A stretch of 38,153 nt of DNA from CAZFER01 sp964517495 (GCA_964517495.1 CAZFER010000061.1:1-38153); one strand, 5' to 3'; shown: positions 7,672-16,656, counted from the stretch's first letter. Numbers and translations: made by a program. The notes: generated by a model not told the origin, from the sequence alone.

Positions 7672-8125
7672 CGGTCATGCTCTCCAAGTGTTTAATATCA
7701 TCCTGGTCTTGTCCGCTAAGTCGCATGGACTTTAGCTTGATTAATCCTCCAGGAGATACAACAGGTAAATTTCCATTGTCCCAGGTTATCATTTTTTTTG
7801 ATTCCCATACGTCCTTTAATGCAGGTGTCAACAATATCATATCCAGCATTAATGGCTCCTGAGAATCAGGTGAAATTTTTGCTAATCGATGTATTTGAAT
7901 TGCCCCTTTACTGAATTCCATCAGGCCCGCATCAAATGTAAATCCAAGTCTGGTTGCGACTGCTTTTGCATTTTCCAGTGTTTCAGGTTCTATCAATATG
8001 TCAATATCCAAGGTAGCCCTTGGAAAGGCATAAACAGCCATGGCTAATCCACCACATAAAGCATAGTCTATATTTTCTTTTTTAAATTCAGTTACAAGTT
8101 GGGAAAATTCTTCAAATAATTCCAT
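7661..8125 (-). CDS. Minimal nucleotidyltransferase-like protein (MNT/AbiEii-like)
   Basis: From the ATG at 8125 the product has 154 residues; a TTG at 8143 would add six. The nucleotidyltransferase signature is clear: LCGGLAMAVYAFPRATLDID, with the glycine pair at 25-26 and the metal-binding Asp40 and Asp42. A third acidic residue is expected in the LMLDMILL strand near residue 98. Such proteins transfer nucleotides to proteins or tRNA, and many work in type IV or VII toxin-antitoxin systems. The C-terminal part (VVSPGGLIKLKSMRLSGQ) resembles the family's helical tail. It follows a HicB-like antitoxin gene by about 40 bases and is followed by an overlapping small gene. No HEPN partner is visible. 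Confidence 0.78.
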   Translation of the reverse strand: MELFEEFSQLVTEFKKENIDYALCGGLAMAVYAFPRATLDIDILIEPETLENAKAVATRLGFTFDAGLMEFSKGAIQIHRLAKISPDSQEPLMLDMILLTPALKDVWESKKMITWDNGNLPVVSPGGLIKLKSMRLSGQDQDDIKHLESMTDED

Positions 8126-8166
8126 ATTTAATTGTTCCAGCAATTTCTTCTACAGTTTCCATGCAG

Positions 8167-8517
8167 TCAGAGTGAATACCCTTGTTGGGTGTTGTCTTTC
8201 AATGCATTGGATATTGCATCATTAATCCACCCATTTAGACTTTTCCCTGCTTTAAGAGCTTCTATTGCAACTTGCTTGTGTAATTCCGGATCAACGCGTA
8301 TAACGAATTTACCCGAGTAGGGTTTTTCAGGATTCTCTCCCCGCTTTGCGCAAAATTCCAAATAATCGTCAACTGAATCCTGAAAAGCCTGCTTAATCTT
8401 TTTTACAGTTTCTCCCTCAAACGTAATGACATCCCTTAAATTGATGACTTCGCCATGAAAAATATTGGCATCATCATCAAATTCAACTTTTGCAAAATAT
8501 CCTTTATATTCCATCAT
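8167..8517 (-). CDS. HicB-like antitoxin with C-terminal ribbon-helix-helix
   Basis: This 116-residue protein has two parts. Residues 1-65 are the HicB domain with FHGEVINLRDVITFEGETV and the SVDDYLEFC helix. Residues 68-108 are a ribbon-helix-helix DNA-binding tail of the form KFVIRVDPELHKQ...SLNGWINDAI. The ATG at 8517 is preceded by GGGAG seven bases away. This type normally pairs with HicA and represses its own operon, but no HicA is adjacent. The next gene on the strand is the nucleotidyltransferase-like protein, 41 bases on. That pairing may be a distinct toxin-antitoxin arrangement. Confidence 0.85.
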   Translation of the reverse strand: MMEYKGYFAKVEFDDDANIFHGEVINLRDVITFEGETVKKIKQAFQDSVDDYLEFCAKRGENPEKPYSGKFVIRVDPELHKQVAIEALKAGKSLNGWINDAISNALKDNTQQGYSL

Positions 8518-8573
8518 ACTTGTACTCCCGAGCAGATTATCTCTGTTTCTTTAAAGTATGATCATAACAAAAT

Positions 8574-9035
8574 TCATTCTTCAAAATCATAGATTGTATA
8601 TTGCTCTAATTTTGTTCCATTTTCCGAAACAACGCGCGGATATTCTGTATCTTTTTGAGGGGTTGTTTTTTTTCTGCTTTTGCGCACCTCAAATACCCAA
8701 TTGTCTCCAAGATCAAAAACATAATAAAGTTTTAATCCTTTAAGGGGGTATATATCTTGCAAAAGAGTGTTTTCGTACTCACCACCATTATTAGGATAAC
8801 CAGGTTCTTCAGAATATACTATCTTACGATTTCGCTCATTTCTTCCGGCATGGAATTCAAACAAGTGATCATTGTCAAAGTCTATGACGTTCTGAATAAA
8901 AAGATGCAAGTCAAATAGAGAATAATGATCTGGAACCTCGAGAGTAGCCTCCCAAAAGTTCTTATTTTTAAATGGGTCCCATGTATTACTAATATTTAAT
9001 GTGTACAATTCAAATTCTGCCATGATAATATCCAT
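8574..9035 (-). CDS. PRiA4b ORF-3-like (IS1096 TnpR-like passenger) protein
   Basis: This 153-residue acidic, aromatic-rich protein fits the plasmid pRiA4b ORF-3-like family. Signals are W-x-x-x-LEVPDHYSLFDLH, LFIQNVIDFDNDHLFEF, the central G-G-E-Y and LLQDIYPLKGLKLYYVFDL followed by GDNWVFEV, the most conserved part. The family was first noted beside IS1096-type transposons and plasmid genes, and its function is not settled. No transposase is beside it here. The ATG at 9035 has AGGA at seven bases' distance; a second ATG four codons later is possible. It is the last gene of the accessory minus-strand block. Confidence 0.85.
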   Translation of the reverse strand: MDIIMAEFELYTLNISNTWDPFKNKNFWEATLEVPDHYSLFDLHLFIQNVIDFDNDHLFEFHAGRNERNRKIVYSEEPGYPNNGGEYENTLLQDIYPLKGLKLYYVFDLGDNWVFEVRKSRKKTTPQKDTEYPRVVSENGTKLEQYTIYDFEE

Positions 9036-9123
9036 TTAAATTTCCTGGGTGAGATCAATATCCCCCTCGGAATTTGCCTTTTTGTTTATTATATCGTAAA
9101 TTTCTATTCTATATACAAAACCA

Positions 9124-9150
9124 CCGGCGCGGGAGGTTTTCCCGCGCCGG
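9124..9150 (-). terminator. Strong GC-rich hairpin, probable terminator of the large secreted protein gene
   Basis: A perfect 11-bp stem, CCGGCGCGGGA with TCCCGCGCCGG, has a five-base loop (9135-9139). It lies just past the stop at 9203 on the minus strand. The T-run after the stem on that strand is short (TGGTTTTG), while the plus strand has GTTTTGTTT, so it could act in both directions. Confidence 0.65.
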
Positions 9151-9171
9151 GTTTTGTTTCTTGGCAACTGG

Positions 9172-9190
9172 GTGAGAGCCAAGCTCTCAC
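9172..9190. repeat. 8-bp inverted repeat next to the terminator
   Basis: GTGAGAGC and GCTCTCAC face each other with a three-base spacer (CAA), between the stop of the large secreted protein gene and the terminator hairpin. It may stabilise the mRNA 3' end or be part of a dispersed palindrome. Confidence 0.5.
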
Positions 9191-9202
9191 ATGTGTCATT
9201 GA

Positions 9203-12200
9203 TCAATAAAGCGCCCAATCGGAGACATCGGTGAAGGCATCCAGTGCGCTAATGCTGAATTCTTCGAATTCAGCCACGGTGAAATTATCGGCACCCCAAA
9301 TTTTGGAGAACAAGCCGATGCGGGTGGGATCACGGGTTTCCCGGACGGGTGGTCCAACCAACTGCCAGGGGCGATCCGGTAGTTGAGCGCTGAAGATGAG
9401 TTCATCACCACGCCGTGTTACGGCAATTGTGGCTCTAACCTCACCAGCCCATACCGCATCCTGCCAATTAAACTCATCGGTATATTCATGATAATCCAGG
9501 ATACCGGTGGCGCCCTCGTTGGTCAGTTCCGCGCGTAGATCATCAGAATGGAAACCAAAGAGATACTCATCTCCGCTGACATCCTCATCATCGCTTTGGT
9601 TATAAGCCACCACCAAACCGACATGATATTCATTCCAGGTGAAGGTATCCATGAGGGCATAGCTGGTTTCAATACGCCAATCACCATCAGGAATGTCAGT
9701 GCGCAGGATCATGGGAGCACGGCGGCCGTTTGCCCACTCGTTGAATTTTTCCGGCATTGTTATGGTATCCGCACCAAAGGTGAGGATGTCATTGGCCACT
9801 TCGATGGTGACATCTTCTTCATAATCAATGTTGAGGGCGGGATCGTTACCGTATTCAACAAACCAGGGATCACTCAGTTCGCTGCCACCAAAATCATCAG
9901 TATCCTCAGACGAGGCGGTACCGAATAACCAGAGTTCATTGACCACACTGGTATCGCCTTTGATATCATCCGCTAAAGGTAGACCTATATCGGCTGCGCC
10001 ATCAAAGATCAGGAAGCGAGTGCCTTCGGGAGGCTGAATAGTATATGTGATATCCCGGCTGGTGTCGGTTGCTTCCAGGTCCCAAATGATTTCATTGCCT
10101 TCCACTTCACCGTCATTGCTGATGTCCGTTACTTGAGCACCCGGAGGAATGTTTTCAATAATGAAGGCGGAATAGTCACCAAAGAGTGCTTCAGTGGTTA
10201 AGGTGATTTCAAGAGGTTGGGAGGGATTGAAAAATCCATCTTCGGTCAGGGTTCGCGCGACACGGCCGATACCGGTTACTTTCACCACTTCCATACGCCC
10301 AAATCCCTCGGGGGTACCAAATTCAGAATGGGGTGGAAATGCCACGACAATGGAATGTTCACCCGCATCGACAGGCACAGGCCCCACCGTAAAGAAATTA
10401 AACTCGTTGGCGGGAGTTCCCGGTGCAAACACTTCATCCAGGAATTCGTTGTCCACATAAACATCAACCAAACTATCCCCTTCCCCCCAGGTGTTAAAGC
10501 TCATGTTGAGAAGAATGACGCTGTCTTCATCAAAATTGAAGGTATAACGCCACCAATCCCCTTCGTTGATTGCTCCTATGCCATTGCCGGTATCACTGGC
10601 GCCGTGTTCCATTCCAACTTCATCGATATCGCGGTAGTCATCAAACGCATAGCTATCGCCACGGGCTCCAGCAGGATTATTTTGATGAAAATCAGCATCT
10701 TCAGGAAATTCGAACACATCACCTTCAGCTGGGATTGACTGATCACCCGTGGGACGTTCGTAGGCCACATCGCTGGGTATACCATCCATCCCTTCCGTGT
10801 AAAGTTCACCGAGTTCGAATTGATTGGGATAGTTGCGGCCATCCACCGGGCTGCCGCTAAAGTCATAGTCGACTGCTTCGCGGTAAAGGTAAGGCAGATC
10901 AATTTCAATTGCGGTATCTCCAGTGATACGATCTTCTTCATCGCCGGAACCGACGCTGCCTGAGAAACCAGCCACTCGATTACGAATCAAACGCGGTGGA
11001 AGAGCTTCATAAGTAATTGTCATTTCTTCACTTACATTCTTTAAATCCCAAATGATTTTCCCATCCGAGATGACTCCACCGTTAGAGATATTCTGAGCGG
11101 ACCATCCTTCCGGGAATCCTTCAGTAATGGTCAAGACGGGAATATTTCCGGTAGGAGCAATGGATAGAGCAACAGGAACGGGTTGATCTGCAACAAACTC
11201 TTCCGCTTGAACATCACGGCTCACTTCAGCACGATTGGCAGACAAACCCTGAATCACCAAATTATCCACATAAATCAATCCGAGCGGACCACCATCATGG
11301 TTGTAACCAAATTGGAAATAGCGGGGATCATCAATTGGGGGAAAGTCTCGTTCATCAATCAAAATCCAGCCGCCTTCGCCTTGATCTTTGTACAACAATG
11401 CCACATGGATGCCAGAAACTTCAACTCGAATGCGATGTGGATTTGCTCCTTGCGGAACGGTCAGATCACGTTCACCTTCACTGGGAACCGTATCAGCCCC
11501 GTTAAAGTAATGGGTGTTTTTCCGCATAAAGTAATTATGGCGGTCAAAAATGCTTTCACCCGGTTTGGCAAAGGGCCAGACGGAAAAACGACCATTGCTG
11601 CCTTCTTGATATAAAAAATCGAATTCGATGGTATAAGCTTGAGGGAGTTCTTGAGTCAAGCGAATCCAATCATTATTTCCCCCTGTAGCATCCCATTCAA
11701 TGCGGTCATTCACGGCAGCCATGCTTCCGCCTTCAAAGATTTCCAATTCAGGCCAGCTTTCGGCGACATTTTCACTGCTGGCGCCATCGAAATTATTACT
11801 GTAGCTGAAAACATCTTGTTCCCGGTAACTCAGCACAAAATTGTCGATCCAAACCAATCCCAGCGGGCCACTGTCATGGTTATAGCCGAGTTGAACATAG
11901 GTTGGATCTTCGGCTTCTGGAAAGTCACGTTCATCAACGAGAATCCAACCCCCTTCACCCTGATCTTTATAAAGCAGAGCGACATGATTGCCAGTCACCT
12001 CAACGCGCATACGGTGAGCGTTTGCGTTCAATGGAACGGTCAGATCGCGTTCCCCTTCACTGGGGACCGTATCAGAACCGTCAAAATAATGGGTATTGGC
12101 GCGCATGAAATAGTTATGGCGCTCAAAAATACTGTCTCCCTCTTTGGCGAAAGGCCAAACAGAGAAACGGCCATTGGATCCTTGTTGATGGAAAAAATCG

Positions 12201-12469
12201 AACTCGAAGGTGTATTCTTCAGGCAGTTCATGATCCAAACGAATCCAATCGTTATTTCCACCGGTGCCATCCCATTCAATTCGTCCATTGACGGCTTGCA
12301 TGGAACCACTTTCAAAAATAATCCAATCCGGCCAGGCTTCCTGGACATTCTCGCTGCTTGGATTTTCAAAATCATTGCTGTATTGAACCGCAGCAACGGC
12401 TGGCATTCCAGCAAGCATACTCAAGACAACGATACTCAAAATTGGGCGAACTCTCACTTTCGTATACAT
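9203..12469 (-). CDS. Large secreted multidomain protein with duplicated LamG-like domains and a CBM-like domain
   Basis: I chose the ATG at 12469 because GGAGG lies eight bases upstream; the ATG at 12475 is too close. The 1088-residue product begins with a Sec signal peptide (about residues 1-27, ending PAVAA). Residues about 29-214 and 222-408 are two near-identical copies of a concanavalin/LamG-like beta-sandwich, sharing stretches such as NGRFSVWPFAK, VPSEGERDLTVP and YKDQGEGGWIL. Residues about 410-523 and 738-838 are DUF11-like Ig domains sharing WDL-type strands. Residues about 527-735 look like a carbohydrate-binding CBM6-type domain with a GDWWRYTF strand. The C-terminus, 843-1088, is DUF1349-like and ends with IGLFSKIWG and EFEEFSIS. 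No catalytic domain or sorting signal is obvious. It probably binds glycan or surface material. Confidence 0.85.
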   Translation of the reverse strand: MYTKVRVRPILSIVVLSMLAGMPAVAAVQYSNDFENPSSENVQEAWPDWIIFESGSMQAVNGRIEWDGTGGNNDWIRLDHELPEEYTFEFDFFHQQGSNGRFSVWPFAKEGDSIFERHNYFMRANTHYFDGSDTVPSEGERDLTVPLNANAHRMRVEVTGNHVALLYKDQGEGGWILVDERDFPEAEDPTYVQLGYNHDSGPLGLVWIDNFVLSYREQDVFSYSNNFDGASSENVAESWPELEIFEGGSMAAVNDRIEWDATGGNNDWIRLTQELPQAYTIEFDFLYQEGSNGRFSVWPFAKPGESIFDRHNYFMRKNTHYFNGADTVPSEGERDLTVPQGANPHRIRVEVSGIHVALLYKDQGEGGWILIDERDFPPIDDPRYFQFGYNHDGGPLGLIYVDNLVIQGLSANRAEVSRDVQAEEFVADQPVPVALSIAPTGNIPVLTITEGFPEGWSAQNISNGGVISDGKIIWDLKNVSEEMTITYEALPPRLIRNRVAGFSGSVGSGDEEDRITGDTAIEIDLPYLYREAVDYDFSGSPVDGRNYPNQFELGELYTEGMDGIPSDVAYERPTGDQSIPAEGDVFEFPEDADFHQNNPAGARGDSYAFDDYRDIDEVGMEHGASDTGNGIGAINEGDWWRYTFNFDEDSVILLNMSFNTWGEGDSLVDVYVDNEFLDEVFAPGTPANEFNFFTVGPVPVDAGEHSIVVAFPPHSEFGTPEGFGRMEVVKVTGIGRVARTLTEDGFFNPSQPLEITLTTEALFGDYSAFIIENIPPGAQVTDISNDGEVEGNEIIWDLEATDTSRDITYTIQPPEGTRFLIFDGAADIGLPLADDIKGDTSVVNELWLFGTASSEDTDDFGGSELSDPWFVEYGNDPALNIDYEEDVTIEVANDILTFGADTITMPEKFNEWANGRRAPMILRTDIPDGDWRIETSYALMDTFTWNEYHVGLVVAYNQSDDEDVSGDEYLFGFHSDDLRAELTNEGATGILDYHEYTDEFNWQDAVWAGEVRATIAVTRRGDELIFSAQLPDRPWQLVGPPVRETRDPTRIGLFSKIWGADNFTVAEFEEFSISALDAFTDVSDWALY

Positions 12470-12864
12470 ATGCATTTTCCTCCCAAAAATAAAATATAGT
12501 CATTGGCGTGTAAGCCATTGAACACATCTCTGAAGTTATTCCTTTAATTAGGAGAAATGCTGAGGAATTAATCGAGGATGAACTTACCTTCCCCTAAATC
12601 ACTGTAAAATTCGTTAATATATTAGGAATTTATTGCTGTTCCCTAATGATTTTCTCACAAAACAATCTATCATGTCAAGTAATAATGAAAAAAAACGATT
12701 TAATACCGATTCGAACAATCATAAGAAAGAACATCAAAGGTTTTTCATTTCCATAAATCTCATAAAAAAGGATTTTGTGAAGACTTTTTTGGATTGTTCC
12801 TATTGGATTTTTCCCGCCTTTTCATGCATAATCCATCAATATTTCCTTTTGGGTGTAGACAAGT
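12470..12864. other. AT-rich intergenic region between divergent genes
   Basis: This 395-base spacer separates the large secreted protein gene (minus) from dctQ (plus) and must hold promoters for both. I see an imperfect inverted repeat at 12621-12647 (ATTAGGAA facing TTCCCTAAT) and no convincing gene. A plus-strand frame at 12633-12881 has no ribosome site and a composition typical of AT-rich non-coding DNA. The dctQ ATG at 12865 has only a weak ribosome site. Confidence 0.6.
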
Positions 12865-13467
12865 ATGCATACTTTTTATAAACATTTGGATCGCGTATTA
12901 ACCACAGTACTAATCGTGCTGGTGGTGGGGATGGTGTGTTGTATTACCGCGGAGATTGTGCTGAATGCGGTGATTCAACCGGTGGGGAGTCATTTGTTGG
13001 AATATGATGAGGATAAACCAGATAATGCTTATCAAGGATTTTTAAAGGGAATGATGGGGATGGTGGCCAAGATTTCGGCGCCAATCAATACCTTATCCCA
13101 AACCATCCTGGTTTGGATTGGAATATTGGGGAGTGCGCTGGCGTTTCGGCTTCGCTCCCACTTGGGGGTTGACGCACTGGTGAGGATATATCCACCCAAA
13201 GTGAGGTTGATTCTGGATTATGTTTCGACGGTGTTGGTAGGACTCTTTTCGCTGACAGTGCTGGTGATTGGGGGATGGATGGTGTGTTATAAGGCGTTTT
13301 CGATGGGATCAAAAATGCCGGGATTCGAGGCGTTAAATCGTGGATGGTTTTATTTAGTGCTTATTTTTACCGGATTACTGAACCTCATTTATTGTGTTTA
13401 TCACTTCTATCACCCCACACCGGTGAGTGGACGGGAACAAACCGAAGAAGGAACGCAGACATCATGA
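12865..13467 (+). CDS. dctQ: TRAP transporter small permease subunit, DctQ family
   Basis: DctQ is the four-helix integral membrane subunit that links the substrate-binding protein to the large permease. The 200-residue protein has hydrophobic segments at about 12-33, 74-94, 112-137 and 156-178, with a family-typical loop FRLRSHLGVDALV between helices 2 and 3. An unusual charged insert of about 30 residues lies between helices 1 and 2 (near residues 44-72). The stop codon overlaps the dctM start by the sequence ATGA (13464-13467), so the two are translationally coupled. It should work with dctP at 4709, although that gene is 7 kb away. Confidence 0.9.
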   Translation: MHTFYKHLDRVLTTVLIVLVVGMVCCITAEIVLNAVIQPVGSHLLEYDEDKPDNAYQGFLKGMMGMVAKISAPINTLSQTILVWIGILGSALAFRLRSHLGVDALVRIYPPKVRLILDYVSTVLVGLFSLTVLVIGGWMVCYKAFSMGSKMPGFEALNRGWFYLVLIFTGLLNLIYCVYHFYHPTPVSGREQTEEGTQTS

Positions 13468-14792
13468 CACCGGAAACCCTTGCCATTATCGTTTTGATCG
13501 CGGCGTTTGTGATATTAATCGCCCATAATATACCCATTGCTTTTTCGATCGGGATTGCGACGGTAGCCGCTTATTTGTGCCTATGGCCGGACCGGCCTTT
13601 TTTGGTGATGATGCAGGTGTCGAAAGACATGTGGCATGGCATTCACTCGTATGCCTTGCTGGCGATTCCCATGTTTGTACTGTCGGGTTTGTTGATGGGA
13701 GCCGGTGGGATAGCGCGAAGGCTGATTGATTTTGCCGATGTGTTATTTGGACGGGTGATTGGGGGCTTATGCTATGCCAATGTGATGGCGTGTATGCTGT
13801 TTGGGGCCATATCAGGTTCAGCGACAGCGGCGACCAGTTCGATTGGGGCGTTTATGATCCCGGAAATGAGGCGCGAGGGTTATGACCGGGAATTCAGCAC
13901 TGCCTTAACCTTATCGGCAGCTACCTTGGGTTTGGTGATTCCCCCTTCGAATATCATGATCGTTTACGCCGTGGCCTGGGGTGACGTGGGCGGTCAGGCG
14001 GTGAATGTAGCGGCCATGTTTATGGGAGGCTTTTTGCCGGGGATCATCATCGGTATTGGTTTAATGATCGTGGCGGCTTTCCATGCGGTGGGAAAGGGAT
14101 TTAAACCCAGTATAAAGATTGGCTTACTGGAGGGACTACGCCGTTTTCAACGCTCGATATTGAGCATGTTGCTGATGATAATTGTGCTAGGGGGAATAAT
14201 CGGCGGTTTTTTCACCGCCACTCAAGCCAGCGCAGCAGCGGTGATTTATTCGTTCTTTCTCTCGGTGATTCTTTATAAAAAAGTGAAGTGGAGCGACCTT
14301 CCCGCCATATTAAAGACCACTGCCGTAACGACTGCGTTTATCTTCTTATTGATCGCTACAAGTAAAGCGATGGGAAATATAATGGTGCGTTTGGAATTAC
14401 CCCAAATGGTAAGCGCCAGTTTACTGAGTTTGACCGAGAACAAATACCTCTTATTACTGATCATCAATTTGATCCTGCTGGTGGTGGGGACGTTTATGGA
14501 TATGACACCCGCCGTGTTGATCTTCACGCCGATCTTCAGCCAAATCGCCATCACCACATTGGGGATGCATCCCATCCACTTTGGCTTGATCATGATCGTC
14601 AATCTTTGCATCGGCATATGCACTCCACCGGTGGGGACGGTATTGTTTGTGGGTTGTGGCGTGGGAAATACTACAATTACAAAATTAGTCAAGCCCATGC
14701 TGCCTTTTTACGGGGCGATGATTGCCACGCTGATGATTATTACCTATCTGCCTGAGGATGTTGTTATGTGGCTGCCTCGGATGATTGAGTGA
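13464..14792 (+). CDS. dctM: TRAP transporter large permease subunit, DctM family
   Basis: DctM is the transport channel of TRAP systems and uses a sodium gradient to import the ligand. I start it at the ATG at 13464, in the ATGA overlap with dctQ; the 442-residue length is right for the family. Visible family signals are the N-terminal IPIAFSIGIATVAAY helix, FVLSGLLMGAGGIARRLIDF, the highly conserved AISGSATAATSSIGAFMIPE segment, the PPSNIMIVYA turn, and the C-terminal half with GTFMDMTPAVLIFTPIF and CIGICTPPVGTVLFVGC. There are about 12 membrane segments. The next gene is a sulfatase that has its own promoter-like sequence. Confidence 0.95.
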   Translation: MTPETLAIIVLIAAFVILIAHNIPIAFSIGIATVAAYLCLWPDRPFLVMMQVSKDMWHGIHSYALLAIPMFVLSGLLMGAGGIARRLIDFADVLFGRVIGGLCYANVMACMLFGAISGSATAATSSIGAFMIPEMRREGYDREFSTALTLSAATLGLVIPPSNIMIVYAVAWGDVGGQAVNVAAMFMGGFLPGIIIGIGLMIVAAFHAVGKGFKPSIKIGLLEGLRRFQRSILSMLLMIIVLGGIIGGFFTATQASAAAVIYSFFLSVILYKKVKWSDLPAILKTTAVTTAFIFLLIATSKAMGNIMVRLELPQMVSASLLSLTENKYLLLLIINLILLVVGTFMDMTPAVLIFTPIFSQIAITTLGMHPIHFGLIMIVNLCIGICTPPVGTVLFVGCGVGNTTITKLVKPMLPFYGAMIATLMIITYLPEDVVMWLPRMIE

Positions 14793-14816
14793 GGGGATTA
14801 TGCGTTCTCTTTCATA

Positions 14817-14846
14817 TTGACATGTTTTGATTAAATGTGGTATCAA
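14817..14846 (+). promoter_or_regulatory. Candidate promoter upstream of the first sulfatase
   Basis: A perfect -35 box TTGACA (14817-14822) is followed after 18 bases by TATCAA (14841-14846), four of six matches to the -10 consensus. It lies about 55 bases upstream of the sulfatase start at 14900 and 24 bases after dctM, so the sulfatase may be expressed independently of the TRAP genes. Confidence 0.45.
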
Positions 14847-14899
14847 AGGCTTTAAATATATCGCATGCAGGCATGTGTACGCTATGTAAGGGGACCATT

Positions 14900-16642
14900 A
14901 TGAATCAATCACGACGATCTTTTTTAATCAAATCCGGTTTAACCATGAGCGGAGTCGCATTGAGTCCGGTTTTAGGACAAGGTGCTTCACCACAAAGATC
15001 AAATGGGAATGGACAAAACAGTAAACAACCCAATATCATCCTGATCATGAGCGATGATATGGGATTTTCGGATATTGGGTGTTATGGCAGTGAGATCAAT
15101 ACACCCAATTTGGATAACCTGGCTAACAATGGCCTGCGGTGCACTCAGTTCTATAACACCGCCCGCTGCTGCCCAACACGGGCCAGCCTGCTAACCGGTC
15201 TGCATCAACATCAGGCGGGGATAGGGCATATGATGGGAGACCGGAAACTGAGAGGGTATCGCGGCGATTTAAACCGCAATTGCGTAACCATCGCGGAAGC
15301 CTTAAAACCAGCCGGTTATTCGACCTATATGGCCGGAAAATGGCACGTTACACCTAATATAAATCCGGATGACTCGAAACAGAACTGGCCTCGGCAACGG
15401 GGATTTGACCGCTTTTTTGGCACCATTCATGGAGCCGGCAGTTTTTATGATCCCAACTCACTGACGCTGGATAACACCATGATCACCCCATGGGAGGATT
15501 TTTATTACACCGACGCCATCAGTGATTATGCCGTCCATTTCATCAATAGCCACCGGGAGCAAAATCCCTTTTTTATGTATGTCTCTCACACCGCAGCGCA
15601 TTGGCCCATGCACGCCCTTCCAGAAGACGTTGCCAAATATAAAGGACGATACGATGCAGGATGGGATGCCCTGCGAAAAGAAAGACATGCGCGGATGATC
15701 GAAATGGGACTGGTTGATCCACGCTGGCCATTAACACCACGAGATAAAGATGTGCCTGCCTGGGAAGATGAAGAGATGAAGGATTGGAACACGCGGCGCA
15801 TGGAAGTATATGCCGCCATGGTGGACAGAATGGACCAAGGCATCGGGCGAATCATCGACACCCTGAGAGCAAAGGGCGAGTTGGATAACACGCTGATCTT
15901 CTTTTTGCAGGATAACGGCGGTTGCGCGGAAGAATATGGCAGCCGGGGGGAGATCAAGCCGGATCCATCAGAACCAGTGGAACTGCAACCCATGGAGATC
16001 GGTGAATTGCAGACCAGAATGCAGCCAAAAGTAACTCGTGACGGGCGGCCTGTACGAACCGGCAAAGGAGTGATGCCCGGTCCGGCTGATACCTATATCG
16101 CTTATGGAAAACCGTGGGCCAACGCCAGCAATACGCCTTTCCGCCTTTATAAACATTGGGTGCACGAAGGGGGAATATCCACTCCACTGATTATGCACTG
16201 GCCGGAACGCATTAAGCGCAAAGGTGATTTGTGCCATCAACCCGGACATTTGATTGACATTATGGCGACTTGTGTTGATGTAGCAGGCGCAGAATATCCA
16301 GAAACCCATAACGGGGAAGAGATTATCCCCCTTGAAGGGAAAAGCCTGGTTCCAACATTCGACAAACAACCCATCGAACGTGATGCACTGTATTGGGAAC
16401 ATGAAGGCAATCGCGCCATTCGGGTGGGCAAATGGAAACTGGTTTCGAGAACAAAACAACTTTTAAAGGTCACCGAAGATGACCTGGATAACTGGGAACT
16501 CTATGACATGGAAGCTGACCGGACGGAAATGAACAACCTGGCTTCGACCTATCCCGGAAAGGTGGAGGAACTCAAAGCCAAATGGCATGCCTGGGCAAAA
16601 CGCGCCCATGTGCTCCCCTGGCCGTGGGATAAAAAGGAATAG
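14900..16642 (+). CDS. Exported arylsulfatase, sulfatase family S1
   Basis: The sulfatase hydrolyses sulfate esters from glycans or other substrates. The ATG at 14900 follows AAGGGG by seven bases. The N-terminus MNQSRRSFLIKSG is a Tat-type signal (RRSFL), so the enzyme is exported folded. Metal ligands are Asp52 and Asp53 in LIMSDDMGFSD. The activation motif is CCPTR at residues 90-94 with Cys90 to be converted to formylglycine, followed by ASLLTG. Further family signals are GKWHV, and the metal-ligand strand FFLQDNGG. The 580 residues fit arylsulfatase A-like members with a C-terminal subdomain (WKLVSRTKQ, YDMEADRTEMNNLA). No formylglycine-generating enzyme is in the window. It is followed by a terminator. 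Confidence 0.93.
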   Translation: MNQSRRSFLIKSGLTMSGVALSPVLGQGASPQRSNGNGQNSKQPNIILIMSDDMGFSDIGCYGSEINTPNLDNLANNGLRCTQFYNTARCCPTRASLLTGLHQHQAGIGHMMGDRKLRGYRGDLNRNCVTIAEALKPAGYSTYMAGKWHVTPNINPDDSKQNWPRQRGFDRFFGTIHGAGSFYDPNSLTLDNTMITPWEDFYYTDAISDYAVHFINSHREQNPFFMYVSHTAAHWPMHALPEDVAKYKGRYDAGWDALRKERHARMIEMGLVDPRWPLTPRDKDVPAWEDEEMKDWNTRRMEVYAAMVDRMDQGIGRIIDTLRAKGELDNTLIFFLQDNGGCAEEYGSRGEIKPDPSEPVELQPMEIGELQTRMQPKVTRDGRPVRTGKGVMPGPADTYIAYGKPWANASNTPFRLYKHWVHEGGISTPLIMHWPERIKRKGDLCHQPGHLIDIMATCVDVAGAEYPETHNGEEIIPLEGKSLVPTFDKQPIERDALYWEHEGNRAIRVGKWKLVSRTKQLLKVTEDDLDNWELYDMEADRTEMNNLASTYPGKVEELKAKWHAWAKRAHVLPWPWDKKE

Positions 16643-16656
16643 GAACAAAACACAGG

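Noticed and set aside
8574..9035. Insertion sequence around the PRiA4b ORF3-like gene
   Set aside because: No transposase frame and no matching terminal inverted repeats were seen around it, so only the passenger-type gene is reported.
9036..9218. A 60-codon minus-strand frame abutting the PRiA4b ORF3-like gene
   Set aside because: It runs straight through the terminator hairpin and inverted repeat at 9124-9190, so its sequence is explained by these structures.
12633..12881. An 82-codon plus-strand frame before dctQ
   Set aside because: It has a weak start, no ribosome site, an AT-rich composition and overlaps the dctQ start; it looks like non-coding spacer.
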